Source: Gulosibacter hominis
Lineage (GTDB): Bacteria; Actinomycetota; Actinomycetes; Actinomycetales; Microbacteriaceae
Direction of reading: 5' to 3'
DNA: 64,000 bases
Assembly (NCBI RefSeq): GCF_904842695.1
Contig: NZ_CAJGWQ010000001.1
Span: 124,001-188,000, forward strand
Shown here: in pieces, positions 54,743-62,849 of the stretch
Numbering within the stretch: position 1 is the stretch's first letter
How the letters are laid out: each line of letters starts with the position of its first letter
The notes under the pieces: model-generated
What the model was told of the DNA's origin: nothing
The model's database searches: none
The model's input: only the letters and a program-made list of their open reading frames with translations
Translations under genes and position numbers: made by a program

Positions 54743-55986
54743 CGTTTGATGATCGCATTTTTTGGCACCACGGTGATGCCGCTTTCGGTGACGGCGAACC
54801 CGCGAGCCTCATCCTGAGCGCGATCGACACCCACCTGCGCGCCATTTTCGACGACCACGTTTTTGTCGAGAATCGCGCGACGCACGACCGCTCCGTCGCT
54901 CACTACGACTCGGTCGAAGGTCACCGAATCCACGACAAGTGCGCCGCTGCGAACGTTGGTCCAGGGGCCGAGCACCGAACGCTCGATGTGGGCACCGGAA
55001 ATAACCGAACCCAGCGAAATGATCGAGTCGATCATTGTGCCGGTTGAGCCGCGCGCATCGCGAACGAACTTCGCCGGCGGCGAGTTCAGCTGCTGCGACA
55101 TGATCGGCCAGCTCTCGTTGTAGAGGTTGAAAATCGGCAGCGTGGCGATGAGGTCCATGTGGGCCTCGTAGAACGAGTCGATCGTCCCCACATCGCGCCA
55201 GTAGTCACGGTCACGCGGCGTTGAGCCGGGCACATCGTTGTTGATGAAGTCGTAGACACCGCAATCGCCCTGCTCAACAAAATAGGGGATGATGTCGCCA
55301 CCCATATCGTGCTTCGACTCGTCGTCGAGCGAGTCGCGCGAGACGGCCTCAACGAGCTTGTCGGCATCGAACACGTAGTTACCCATCGATGCCAGGATTT
55401 CGTTCGGACTGTCGGGCAGACCCTCGCAGTGCTCAGGCTTTTCGAGAAACTCACGGATGCGCCACGGGTTTTCGGGGTCAACATCAATAACCCCGAATGA
55501 CTTCGACATCTCAATCGGTTGGCGAATCGCCGCCACAGTGGCCCCGAGCCCCGACTCGATATGCTGCTGCACCATCTGTGCAAAATCCATGCGGTACACG
55601 TGGTCGGCACCAACCACGACGACAATGTCGGGCTTTTCATCGTGGATGAGGTTGAGCGATTGGAAGATAGCGTCGGCCGAGCCCGAGAACCAGTGCTTAC
55701 CGCGACGCTGCTGCGCTGGCACGGTCGAAACATACGAGCCGAGAATCGCCGGTAGTCGCCAGGTTTGCGAAACATGTCGGTCGAGCGAGTGCGACTTGTA
55801 CTGCGTGAGCACCACGATCTTGCTCAACCCTGAGTTGATCAGGTTTGCCAACGCAAAGTCGATGAGTCGATACTGTCCCGCGAACGGCACCGCGGGCTTT
55901 GCCCGGTCGGCAGTGAGCGGCATCAGGCGCTTGCCCTCGCCGCCAGCAAGTACGATTCCGAAGACCTTTTTTTGCGCCATGACCAT
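54739..55986 (-). CDS. glgC: Glucose-1-phosphate adenylyltransferase
   Basis: A 415-residue nucleotidyltransferase making ADP-glucose from ATP and glucose-1-phosphate. [25 protein letters not shown] (about 10-34), [13 protein letters not shown] and [15 protein letters not shown] are family motifs, and a C-terminal left-handed beta-helix follows. On the minus strand TATTCT lies 6 bases before ATG 55986, without SD, so the start is leaderless; the longer open frame upstream is not coding. It is divergent from glgM, as in mycobacteria. Confidence 0.95.
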   Translation of the reverse strand: MVMAQKKVFGIVLAGGEGKRLMPLTADRAKPAVPFAGQYRLIDFALANLINSGLSKIVVLTQYKSHSLDRHVSQTWRLPAILGSYVSTVPAQQRRGKHWFSGSADAIFQSLNLIHDEKPDIVVVVGADHVYRMDFAQMVQQHIESGLGATVAAIRQPIEMSKSFGVIDVDPENPWRIREFLEKPEHCEGLPDSPNEILASMGNYVFDADKLVEAVSRDSLDDESKHDMGGDIIPYFVEQGDCGVYDFINNDVPGSTPRDRDYWRDVGTIDSFYEAHMDLIATLPIFNLYNESWPIMSQQLNSPPAKFVRDARGSTGTMIDSIISLGSVISGAHIERSVLGPWTNVRSGALVVDSVTFDRVVVSDGAVVRRAILDKNVVVENGAQVGVDRAQDEARGFAVTESGITVVPKNAIIKR

Positions 55987-55998
55987 GGGGTCAGAATA
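55987..55998 (-). promoter_or_regulatory. Leaderless -10 element of glgC
   Basis: Minus-strand TATTCT (55998-55993), then 6 bases to ATG 55986. Confidence 0.55.
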
Positions 55999-56067
55999 AC
56001 CCAGCCAGGTAACCAAAACTGATGAAATTTGGGAGGCTTCTTGATGCCTGTGTTCACCCGATTCGCA

Positions 56068-56079
56068 TAGGGTGGAAAC
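56068..56079 (+). promoter_or_regulatory. Leaderless -10 element of glgM
   Basis: TAGGGT (56068-56073), then 6 bases to ATG 56080. Confidence 0.55.
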
Positions 56080-57279
56080 ATGCGTGTCGACGTGATTTCT
56101 CGTGAGTACCCACCGGCCGTCTACGGGGGAGCGGGGGTGCACGTCACCGAGCTTGTCAAAGCGATGCGAAACGACATTGACGTGGTCGTCCGCTGCTTCG
56201 GTGATGAGCGTGATGAGGCGAATACCTACGCCTACGATGTTCCGAACGATCTGCGCGATGCGAATGCTGCGCTCGGATTTCTCGGTACCGACCTGCGCAT
56301 CGCTGCCGATGTCGCCGGGGCCGATATCGTCCACTCGCACACCTGGTATGCGAACCAGGCCGGCAATATTGCCAAGCTGCTGCACGGCATCCCGCACGTG
56401 ATTTCGGCACACTCGCTCGAGCCGCTGCGCCCGTGGAAGGCCGAGCAGCTCGGTGGTGGTTACCGACTGTCGAGCTGGATGGAGCGCGATGCCTACACCA
56501 ATGCCGACCGCATTATCGCGGTGTCGAATGGGATGCGTGCCGATATTTTGCGCGCCTATCCGCACCTGAACCCCGATAAGGTCGTGACGATTTACAACGG
56601 GATTGACACTTCGGTGTGGCAGCCGGTGGACGACCCCGACTATGTGCGCTCACACGGTATTGACCCCGACCGCCCAAGCGTGATTTTTGTGGGGCGCATC
56701 ACCCGCCAAAAGGGGCTGCCGTATTTGCTGCGGGCACTGCGTTCGCTACGCCCTGAGGTGCAGGTGGTGTTGTGCGCGGGTGCGCCTGACACTCCCGAGA
56801 TCGAGTGCGAGGTGCGCGGACTCGTCGATGAATTGCGCACCGAGCGTGACGGGGTGTTCTGGATCTCAGAGCACCTACCCAAACAAAAGCTCATGGCGCT
56901 GCTCACGAACGCGGATGTCTTTGTTTGCCCGTCGATTTATGAGCCGCTTGGGATCGTGAATCTTGAGGCGATGAGCTGCGGCACCGCCGTGGTTGGGTCT
57001 GGCACCGGCGGCATCCCCGAGGTGGTACAAGACGGGGTGACCGGCACCATTGTTCCGATCGACCAGGTTCAAGACGGCACCGGAACGCCGACCGATCCCG
57101 AGCGCTATGTCGCCGACCTGGCGGCCGCGATTAATGATCTGCTCGCCGATCCCGAACGCACCGCAGCCTATGGCCGTGCCGGTCGTGAGCGGGTCGAAGC
57201 CGAATTCACCTGGGAGCGGATCTCGCAGCAGACACAGCAGCTGTATCGCGAGATTCTCGAAGAGTCGGCGGTAGCGTAG
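56080..57279 (+). CDS. glgM: GT4 alpha-glucan / maltose-1-phosphate synthase (GlgA/GlgM type)
   Basis: A 399-residue GT4 glycosyltransferase. [19 protein letters not shown] opens it, SHTWYAN and [14 protein letters not shown] follow, and the C-terminal donor site has [23 protein letters not shown]. The size and divergent pairing with glgC match M. tuberculosis Rv1212c, which makes maltose-1-phosphate from ADP-glucose and glucose-1-phosphate. It is often annotated glgA. The choice between glycogen synthase and GlgM activity rests on family and context. The next gene begins 5 bases after its stop. Confidence 0.88.
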   Translation: MRVDVISREYPPAVYGGAGVHVTELVKAMRNDIDVVVRCFGDERDEANTYAYDVPNDLRDANAALGFLGTDLRIAADVAGADIVHSHTWYANQAGNIAKLLHGIPHVISAHSLEPLRPWKAEQLGGGYRLSSWMERDAYTNADRIIAVSNGMRADILRAYPHLNPDKVVTIYNGIDTSVWQPVDDPDYVRSHGIDPDRPSVIFVGRITRQKGLPYLLRALRSLRPEVQVVLCAGAPDTPEIECEVRGLVDELRTERDGVFWISEHLPKQKLMALLTNADVFVCPSIYEPLGIVNLEAMSCGTAVVGSGTGGIPEVVQDGVTGTIVPIDQVQDGTGTPTDPERYVADLAAAINDLLADPERTAAYGRAGRERVEAEFTWERISQQTQQLYREILEESAVA

Positions 57280-57284
57280 CCATC

Positions 57285-58067
57285 ATGAGCGAAGTGCTGC
57301 GATTTGAAAACGTCAGTGTTGTTCGTGACGGTAAGTCGATTCTCGACGGGGTCAGCTGGTCGGTTGATGAGGCAGACCGCTGGGTGATACTCGGCCCGAA
57401 TGGCGCCGGGAAGTCGACGCTCCTCATGCTGGCAGCCGGTTTTATGCATCCCACCCGCGGGAAGGTGACCGTTCTCGGCGAACAGCTCGGTCGCACCGAT
57501 GTCACCGAGCTGCGCACCCGTGTGGGGCTCGCCGCATCCCGTCAGAGCCAGCTACTTCCCGGGAACGAGACCGTGCTGAACTGTGTAATGACCGCGAGCT
57601 ACGGCGTATCGGGCCGCTGGCGGGAAGAATACGACGAGATCGACTTGGCTCAGGCACATGCGGTGCTCGAGGCCTGGCAGCTCGATGGCCTTGCCGACCG
57701 CAAGTTCGGCACGCTTTCGGATGGCGAGCGTAAGCGCACGCTTATCGCTCGAGCGGTGATGGCCGACCCCGAATTGCTGCTGCTCGACGAGCCGAGCGCA
57801 TCGCTCGATCTCGGTGCGCGGGAGGCGCTGCTGGCATCACTGCGCGAATACGCGGCCAGCGAGCTCTCGCCGGGAATCATCATGGTGACCCACCACGTCG
57901 AAGAAATTCCCGTGGGGGTTACGCACGCGCTACTGCTGCGCGACGGTAAAGTCGTGGCGGCCGGGCCATTGGCAGACACGCTTACCTCGCAAAACCTCAC
58001 CGCCACGTTTGGCTTGCCGCTGCAGGTCATGGTGCAATCGGGCCGCTATTCGGCACGCGCCAGCTGA
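57285..58067 (+). CDS. Orphan ABC transporter ATP-binding protein
   Basis: A 260-residue ABC ATPase without a permease gene nearby. Walker A GPNGAGKST is near residues 38-46, Walker B LLLLDEPSASLD near 165-176, and the switch His in VTHHVEEI near 205. The signature is the unusual LSDGERKR in place of LSGGQ. VILGPNGAGKSTLL and the Glu/His distribution resemble ModF- or YlmA-type soluble ATPases. It starts 5 bases after glgM, so it is co-transcribed with it. Confidence 0.8.
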   Translation: MSEVLRFENVSVVRDGKSILDGVSWSVDEADRWVILGPNGAGKSTLLMLAAGFMHPTRGKVTVLGEQLGRTDVTELRTRVGLAASRQSQLLPGNETVLNCVMTASYGVSGRWREEYDEIDLAQAHAVLEAWQLDGLADRKFGTLSDGERKRTLIARAVMADPELLLLDEPSASLDLGAREALLASLREYAASELSPGIIMVTHHVEEIPVGVTHALLLRDGKVVAAGPLADTLTSQNLTATFGLPLQVMVQSGRYSARAS

Positions 58068-58232
58068 GCTCACCGCGGCAAATCAAAGTTTGGCGCGAAA
58101 CGCGCCCGATTGGATGCTGGATTGCTGCGAGCCTGCGTGGTAAGCTCAATGCTTGGCTTGTCACGTCCGAGCGTCCACGTTGGCGCCTGTGGCGCAGTTA
58201 CCTAGTTCAACCGTTTCCAGAAGAGGAACCCG

Positions 58233-58490
58233 ATGAAGGCAGATATCCACCCGGACTACCACTACGTGGTGTTCAACGACCTCGCGTCGGGCGAGAAGTT
58301 CATCACCCGCTCGACCATCACGAGCGACAAGACCATCGAGTGGGAAGACGGCAACACCTACCCGGTGGTTGACGTCGAAATCTCGAGCGCATCGCACCCG
58401 TTCTACACCGGTAAGCAGCGCATCATGGACTCGGCCGGTCGCGTCGAAAAGTTCAAGAACCGCTACGCGAAGTTCGGCAAGAGCAACTAA
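58233..58490 (+). CDS. rpmE2: 50S ribosomal protein L31 type B
   Basis: An 85-residue L31 beginning [17 protein letters not shown], with [27 protein letters not shown] at the C-terminal end. The CxxC zinc ligands of type A L31 are absent, so this is the zinc-independent form that replaces L31 under zinc limitation in many bacteria. AGAGGAA precedes the ATG. A strong terminator hairpin follows. No Zur box was recognised upstream. Confidence 0.95.
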   Translation: MKADIHPDYHYVVFNDLASGEKFITRSTITSDKTIEWEDGNTYPVVDVEISSASHPFYTGKQRIMDSAGRVEKFKNRYAKFGKSN

Positions 58491-58502
58491 GGTCGCTTAC
58501 GC

Positions 58503-58538
58503 AAATGGCGGGCATCACTCTCGTGGTGCCCGCCATTT
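58503..58538. terminator. rpmE2 terminator hairpin
   Basis: 16-bp stem with one G-T type mismatch (58503-58518 with 58523-58538) and a TCTC loop. It begins with AAATGG and ends with CCATTT, so it can work in both directions; the convergent exonuclease gene ends at 58563. Confidence 0.8.
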
Positions 58539-58562
58539 CGTATGCCCGGATGCGCACAGCGG

Positions 58563-59255
58563 CTAATCGAGAGCGCGCATCGGCCAGCCGCGATCGGCCG
58601 TGAAATTTGTGTCGCGGGTGCGGCGCATATAGTCCTCAAAACTTGCCGCCTGCGTCTGCGCCCACTCGCGCTGTTTTTCATGCAGCGTGGGCAGATCGAC
58701 CAGGAGCTCATCGGGATAGCGCTGCGCCAGGGCCAGCGCGAGCCGGCCCGAGGCCACTGCATCAGCACTGGCATCGTGTGCGTCGAGCAGCTCAACGCCA
58801 TATTCAACAGCGGTATCGGTGAGCGTGCGTTTACCGCGCCGATAGCGGTCGACTGCCCGGTCGATCACGAGCGGATCAACCACCTGCGGGCCGACCACCG
58901 GCGCATCCAGGCCGTGGCGGCGGCACTCGGCGGCAACCAGCGTCAGATCGAACGGTGCGTTGTACACCACCAGCGGCAGTTTGTTTCTGGCGATCCAATT
59001 GAGCGAATCACGGATGCGTTCCACAACATCACGTGCCGGTTCGCCGTTTTCTTGCGCCATCTCGGTTGAGATTCCGTGCACGTCCGCCGCCTGGTCCGGG
59101 ATCGGCACGCCCGGGTCAGCGAGCCAATCCGAGCCGCGCTCGACTTCGCCATTGGCGTCAATAATGCCCACGAACGCGGTGACAATGCGGTCGCTCAGCG
59201 GGTTCGTGCCGGTGGTTTCGGTGTCAAATACCGCGAGGCGTTCGGTCCAGCTCAT
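58563..59255 (-). CDS. DnaQ-like 3'-5' exonuclease (DEDDh)
   Basis: A 230-residue exonuclease-fold protein. Exo I is AVFDTETTGT (about 8-17), Exo II VVYNAPFDLTL near 97-107, and Exo III H-D-A-S-A-D-A near 160, giving the DEDDh set. It resembles stand-alone epsilon-like exonucleases. It overlaps the upstream treS stop by 4 bases (ATGA), so the two are translated together. A role in DNA proofreading or RNA trimming is not decided by sequence. Confidence 0.88.
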   Translation of the reverse strand: MSWTERLAVFDTETTGTNPLSDRIVTAFVGIIDANGEVERGSDWLADPGVPIPDQAADVHGISTEMAQENGEPARDVVERIRDSLNWIARNKLPLVVYNAPFDLTLVAAECRRHGLDAPVVGPQVVDPLVIDRAVDRYRRGKRTLTDTAVEYGVELLDAHDASADAVASGRLALALAQRYPDELLVDLPTLHEKQREWAQTQAASFEDYMRRTRDTNFTADRGWPMRALD

Positions 59256-61036
59256 GCCGCATCTCCGTCGTTTGCGCCGCTGAGTCCACGAATAATTGGG
59301 ATGGCACTCGTTGCGGTGCTCACCGTGTCGGGTTCAGCCAGCAGCAGCCAGTAGAACTGTTTTGACCCAAAAGTGAGTGTGATCGTGCCCTCATCCGACA
59401 CGGGTTCAAATTCCTGCCAACCAAAAATGTCGAATACTCGCCGGCTCTCATTACCCGGCAGCGAAATTGTTGCCTGGGTGGGGGTTTCGGCGAATGAAAA
59501 CGCGCAGAGGATGCGCTCGGGTTTGTCTCCGCTGTGGGGGTGTTCGGGCTCTCCCGCATAGTCGCGCAAATAGGCCAGCACCGATTCGTGAGTGGTGTCG
59601 CGCACGTGCAGGTCACCAAGACCGAAGGCGGGATGCTGGCGGCGCACCTGCATGATGTTGCGCACCCATCGCAACAGCGATGAGGGCTGTGCCATCTGCG
59701 CCTCAACATTGACGTGCTGGTAGTTGTAGACGAGCGACTGCACCACCGGGTGACGGAGTTTGCCCGGGTCGGCCGTCGAAAAGCCGGCATTGCGGTCGGG
59801 CGACCACTGCATCGGGGTGCGGGATGCATCCCGATCGGGAAGCCAAATATTGTCGCCCATGCCAATTTCGTCTCCGTAGTAGAGAATTGGGGAGCCCTTA
59901 AGCGACATCAAAATTGCGTTAGCGAGTTTGATTTCGCTGAGTGAATTTTCAAGCAGTGGCGCGAGGCGTCGGCGGATTCCGACATTCGCTCGCATCCGCG
60001 GATCGTAGGCATACCAGCCGTACATGGTTTGGCGATATTCCTCATCCACCATTTCAAGGGTGAGCTCGTCGTGGTTGCGCAGGAACACACCCCAGGTGGC
60101 ATCCCGGGGAATTTCGAGCTGCTCGCGCAACACCTCTTCGAGTTCGGCCTTGTATTGCGAGCGCAGGGCGTAGAAGATGCGCGGCATAGTGGGGAAGTCG
60201 AAGGCCATGTGACACTCGGGATCGTCGTCGGTGCCAAAATATTCGACCACCTCGTGCGGCCACTGGTTCGCTTCGGCGAGCAGCACGCGGCCGGGATATT
60301 CCTCGTCAACCATGGCGCGCAGTCGGCGTAGGAACTCGTGTGTGGCGGGTTCGCTTTCGCCGTTGCCCTCTTCGCTCTCAAAAAGGTAGGGAACTGCATC
60401 CAATCGAATACCGTCGACGCCGAGGTCGAGCCAGTAGCGAATTACGTCGAACACCTCTTGCTGTACGGCCTCGTTTTCGAAATTGAGGTCGGGCTGGTGC
60501 GAGAAGAACCGGTGGAAAAAATATTGGCGTCGCTCAGGATCGAACGTCCAGTTCGACTCTTCGGTGTCAACAAAAATGATGCGGTAGTTTTCGTACTTTT
60601 CGTCGGTGTCGCTCCACACGTAGTAGTCGCCATAGGGACCGTCGGGGTCTTGTCGCGATTGCTGGAACCATTCGTGCTGGTCGGAAGTGTGGTTGATCAC
60701 GATGTCGATCAGCACGCGCATATTGCGGGCGTGTGCCTGTGTGACCAGTTCGCGGAAATCGTCGAGGGTGCCGAAATCTTTGAGCACCTCGCGGTAGTCG
60801 GCAACGTCATAGCCGCCGTCGCGCAGCGGTGATTCATAAAACGGCGGCACCCAGATCACGTCGATGCCGAGCCACTGCAAATAATCGAGTTTCGAAATCA
60901 GGCCCTGGAAGTCGCCGATACCATCACCATCAGAGTCGGCATAAGAGCCCACCAGCACCTCGTAAAAAACGCCCCGCTTGTACCAGTTTTCGTCGCGCTG
61001 GAGTCCGGGCAGGAGGTCTGAGCCACCAAAACTCAT
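59252..61036 (-). CDS. treS: Trehalose synthase (maltose alpha-D-glucosyltransferase)
   Basis: A 594-residue GH13 enzyme interconverting maltose and trehalose. YEVLVGSYADSDGDGIGDFQGL, DIVINHTSDQHEWFQ, the nucleophile region GIRLDAVPYL, the acid/base LLAEANQWP and FLRNHDELTLEMV are intact. It has no fused maltokinase domain, so Pep2 must be separate if present. With GlgC and GlgM it fits the GlgE alpha-glucan pathway. GAGAGGAG precedes the ATG. Confidence 0.95.
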   Translation of the reverse strand: MSFGGSDLLPGLQRDENWYKRGVFYEVLVGSYADSDGDGIGDFQGLISKLDYLQWLGIDVIWVPPFYESPLRDGGYDVADYREVLKDFGTLDDFRELVTQAHARNMRVLIDIVINHTSDQHEWFQQSRQDPDGPYGDYYVWSDTDEKYENYRIIFVDTEESNWTFDPERRQYFFHRFFSHQPDLNFENEAVQQEVFDVIRYWLDLGVDGIRLDAVPYLFESEEGNGESEPATHEFLRRLRAMVDEEYPGRVLLAEANQWPHEVVEYFGTDDDPECHMAFDFPTMPRIFYALRSQYKAELEEVLREQLEIPRDATWGVFLRNHDELTLEMVDEEYRQTMYGWYAYDPRMRANVGIRRRLAPLLENSLSEIKLANAILMSLKGSPILYYGDEIGMGDNIWLPDRDASRTPMQWSPDRNAGFSTADPGKLRHPVVQSLVYNYQHVNVEAQMAQPSSLLRWVRNIMQVRRQHPAFGLGDLHVRDTTHESVLAYLRDYAGEPEHPHSGDKPERILCAFSFAETPTQATISLPGNESRRVFDIFGWQEFEPVSDEGTITLTFGSKQFYWLLLAEPDTVSTATSAIPIIRGLSGANDGDAA

Positions 61037-61072
61037 TGCGTTGCTCCTCTCGGTTATTCGGCTAGCAACCCC

Positions 61073-61086
61073 TACACTCTTTCACG
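61073..61086 (+). promoter_or_regulatory. Leaderless -10 element of the hydrolase gene
   Basis: TACACT (61073-61078), then 8 bases to ATG 61087. It lies between the divergent treS start and this gene. Confidence 0.45.
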
Positions 61087-61965
61087 ATGAGTCTGCACAA
61101 CCCCCTCGAACAGCGCCTGATTGATATTCCGGTGCGTGAACAACACCTGACGGTTTGTGGCAGCGAAACTCGTGTGTGGCACTACGGCCCGGAAACTGCC
61201 GACCACACTATTTTTTTGGTGCATGGCTTTCGCGGCACCCATCACGGCCTGCTCTCGCTTGTGGCGGCGATGCCCGAGGTCCGCTTTATCGCGCCCGATC
61301 TGCCCGGGTTTGGTAAATCTTCGCCGCTGCCGAGGCCACACACACTGGATGCCTACGCCGAATGGCTACAGGATGCGCTCATTCAGCTCGATCCAGCCGG
61401 CACCGCGATCGTGCTCGGACACTCGTTCGGGTCGTTGATCGTTGCGCGTCAGGTGCAGCGGTTGCGCGACCGCCGCATTGTGCTGGTGAATCCCATCAGC
61501 GAAAACGCCCTCAGTGGCCCCGAACGAATCGGCACCGCGATTGCGGTGGGCTACTACCGTTTGGGAGCGGTGTTGCCAGCGCCCCTCGGTCAGGCATTGC
61601 TTTCGTCATCGCTGATCACCCGCATCATGAGCGAGGTGATGGTGACCACGCGTTCGCGGGCGCTGCGCCGCTGGATTCACGACCAGCATCACCGCTATTT
61701 TTCGCGCTTCACCGGGCGCGACGTGCTGCTTGAAGCGTTCCAGGCTTCGGTGTCGGATGCGGTCAGTGCGCAGGCGGCAGACTTCCCGCCCGGCACCCAG
61801 CTGGTGGTGGGGGAGCGCGATGCAATTGCGCCACTTGCGGCTTCGCGCCGGCTGCACGAAGCGATGCCGGGCTCGCAACTGCACATTGTCGGCGGTGTGG
61901 GGCACCTTATTCACTATGAAGCGCCGCTGGCATTGGCTCGCATCCTGCGTGAGTGGCTCGATTGA
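61087..61965 (+). CDS. Alpha/beta hydrolase
   Basis: A 292-residue alpha/beta hydrolase. The oxyanion segment LVHGFRGTHHG is near residue 45, the nucleophile elbow G-H-S-F-G-S near residue 115, and the catalytic His is in VGGVGHLIHYEAP near residue 280. A basic, hydrophobic cap region (about 160-205) contains possible amphipathic helices. No substrate can be assigned. Probably leaderless. Confidence 0.85.
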   Translation: MSLHNPLEQRLIDIPVREQHLTVCGSETRVWHYGPETADHTIFLVHGFRGTHHGLLSLVAAMPEVRFIAPDLPGFGKSSPLPRPHTLDAYAEWLQDALIQLDPAGTAIVLGHSFGSLIVARQVQRLRDRRIVLVNPISENALSGPERIGTAIAVGYYRLGAVLPAPLGQALLSSSLITRIMSEVMVTTRSRALRRWIHDQHHRYFSRFTGRDVLLEAFQASVSDAVSAQAADFPPGTQLVVGERDAIAPLAASRRLHEAMPGSQLHIVGGVGHLIHYEAPLALARILREWLD

Positions 61966-61986
61966 ACGGGCCCCGGCCCAACGCGC

Positions 61987-61998
61987 GATAATTGCACG
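61987..61998 (+). promoter_or_regulatory. Leaderless -10 element of the SpoU methyltransferase gene
   Basis: GATAAT (61987-61992), then 6 bases to ATG 61999. Confidence 0.5.
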
Positions 61999-62817
61999 AT
62001 GCACATCATCAGCGTTACCGAGCTCGATAGTTCACTGCATCCCGGGCTCGACGACTATCTCAACCTGACCGATGTGGCGCTGCGCAAAAAACTTGAGCCG
62101 GCCGGTGGTCTGTACCTGGCCGAATCAGAAAAAGTGATCGCCAGGGCGATCGCAGCCGGTCACCGTCCGCGATCGCTGCTGACCCAGCCCAAGTTTCTCG
62201 AACAGGCCGAGCGATTGCTCGCGCACTGGCCCGAAACACCCGTGTATGTGGCAGCAGAAGAACTCCTCACCGAACTGACCGGTTATCGGATGCATCGCGG
62301 CGTGATCGCGGCAATGCATCGTCCCGAGCCCACCGATCCGGGCGAGCTATTGCAAAATGCGCACACAGTGCTGGTGCTCGAAAATATTGTCGACCACACC
62401 AATGTTGGTGCGGCGTTCCGCAATGCTGCAGCACTCGGTGCCGATGCGGTACTGGTGAGCGAAGAGTGTGCCGATCCGCTGTATCGCCGCAGCGTTCGGG
62501 TTTCAATGGGAACGGTGCTGCAGATTCCGTGGGCACGACTCCCAAACTGGCAGCGGGCTGGTGAACTTTTTCGCCTGCACGGCTTTGAAACGGTCGCGCT
62601 GGCGCTTGACCCGCAGGCGATTCCGATTCGTGAGTATGCGGCCAAGCGCGCGCCGCGAGTAGCGCTGATGCTCGGTACAGAGGGGCACGGGCTCAGCCGT
62701 GCGGCACTCCAAACCGCCGACCAAACGGTGATCATCCCCATGCAGCACGGTGTTGATTCACTAAACGTTGCGGCAACGAGCGCTGTGGCGCTCTACGCAC
62801 TGCTTAACGAAATATGA
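61999..62817 (+). CDS. TrmH/SpoU family RNA 2'-O-methyltransferase
   Basis: A 272-residue SPOUT methyltransferase. An N-terminal RNA-binding part (about 1-105) has GLYLAESEKVIARAI. Motif 1 is LVLENIVDHTNVGAAFRNAAALGADAVL, motif 2 MLGTEGHGLSRAAL and motif 3 IPMQHGVDSLNVAATSAVALYAL, all typical of TrmH-like enzymes acting on rRNA or tRNA. The exact nucleotide is unknown. It starts 6 bases after a GATAAT hexamer. Confidence 0.9.
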   Translation: MHIISVTELDSSLHPGLDDYLNLTDVALRKKLEPAGGLYLAESEKVIARAIAAGHRPRSLLTQPKFLEQAERLLAHWPETPVYVAAEELLTELTGYRMHRGVIAAMHRPEPTDPGELLQNAHTVLVLENIVDHTNVGAAFRNAAALGADAVLVSEECADPLYRRSVRVSMGTVLQIPWARLPNWQRAGELFRLHGFETVALALDPQAIPIREYAAKRAPRVALMLGTEGHGLSRAALQTADQTVIIPMQHGVDSLNVAATSAVALYALLNEI

Positions 62818-62837
62818 GATGTGTCGGTGGCACGGGT

Positions 62838-62849
62838 TACCGTAGTGGG
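62838..62849 (+). promoter_or_regulatory. Leaderless -10 element of the acyl-CoA dehydrogenase gene
   Basis: TACCGT (62838-62843), then 6 bases to GTG 62850, no SD. Confidence 0.45.

Noticed and set aside
55987-56565. N-terminal extension of glgC by about 190 codons
   Set aside because: It runs antisense through the start of glgM and lacks GlgC similarity; the leaderless ATG at 55986 fits.
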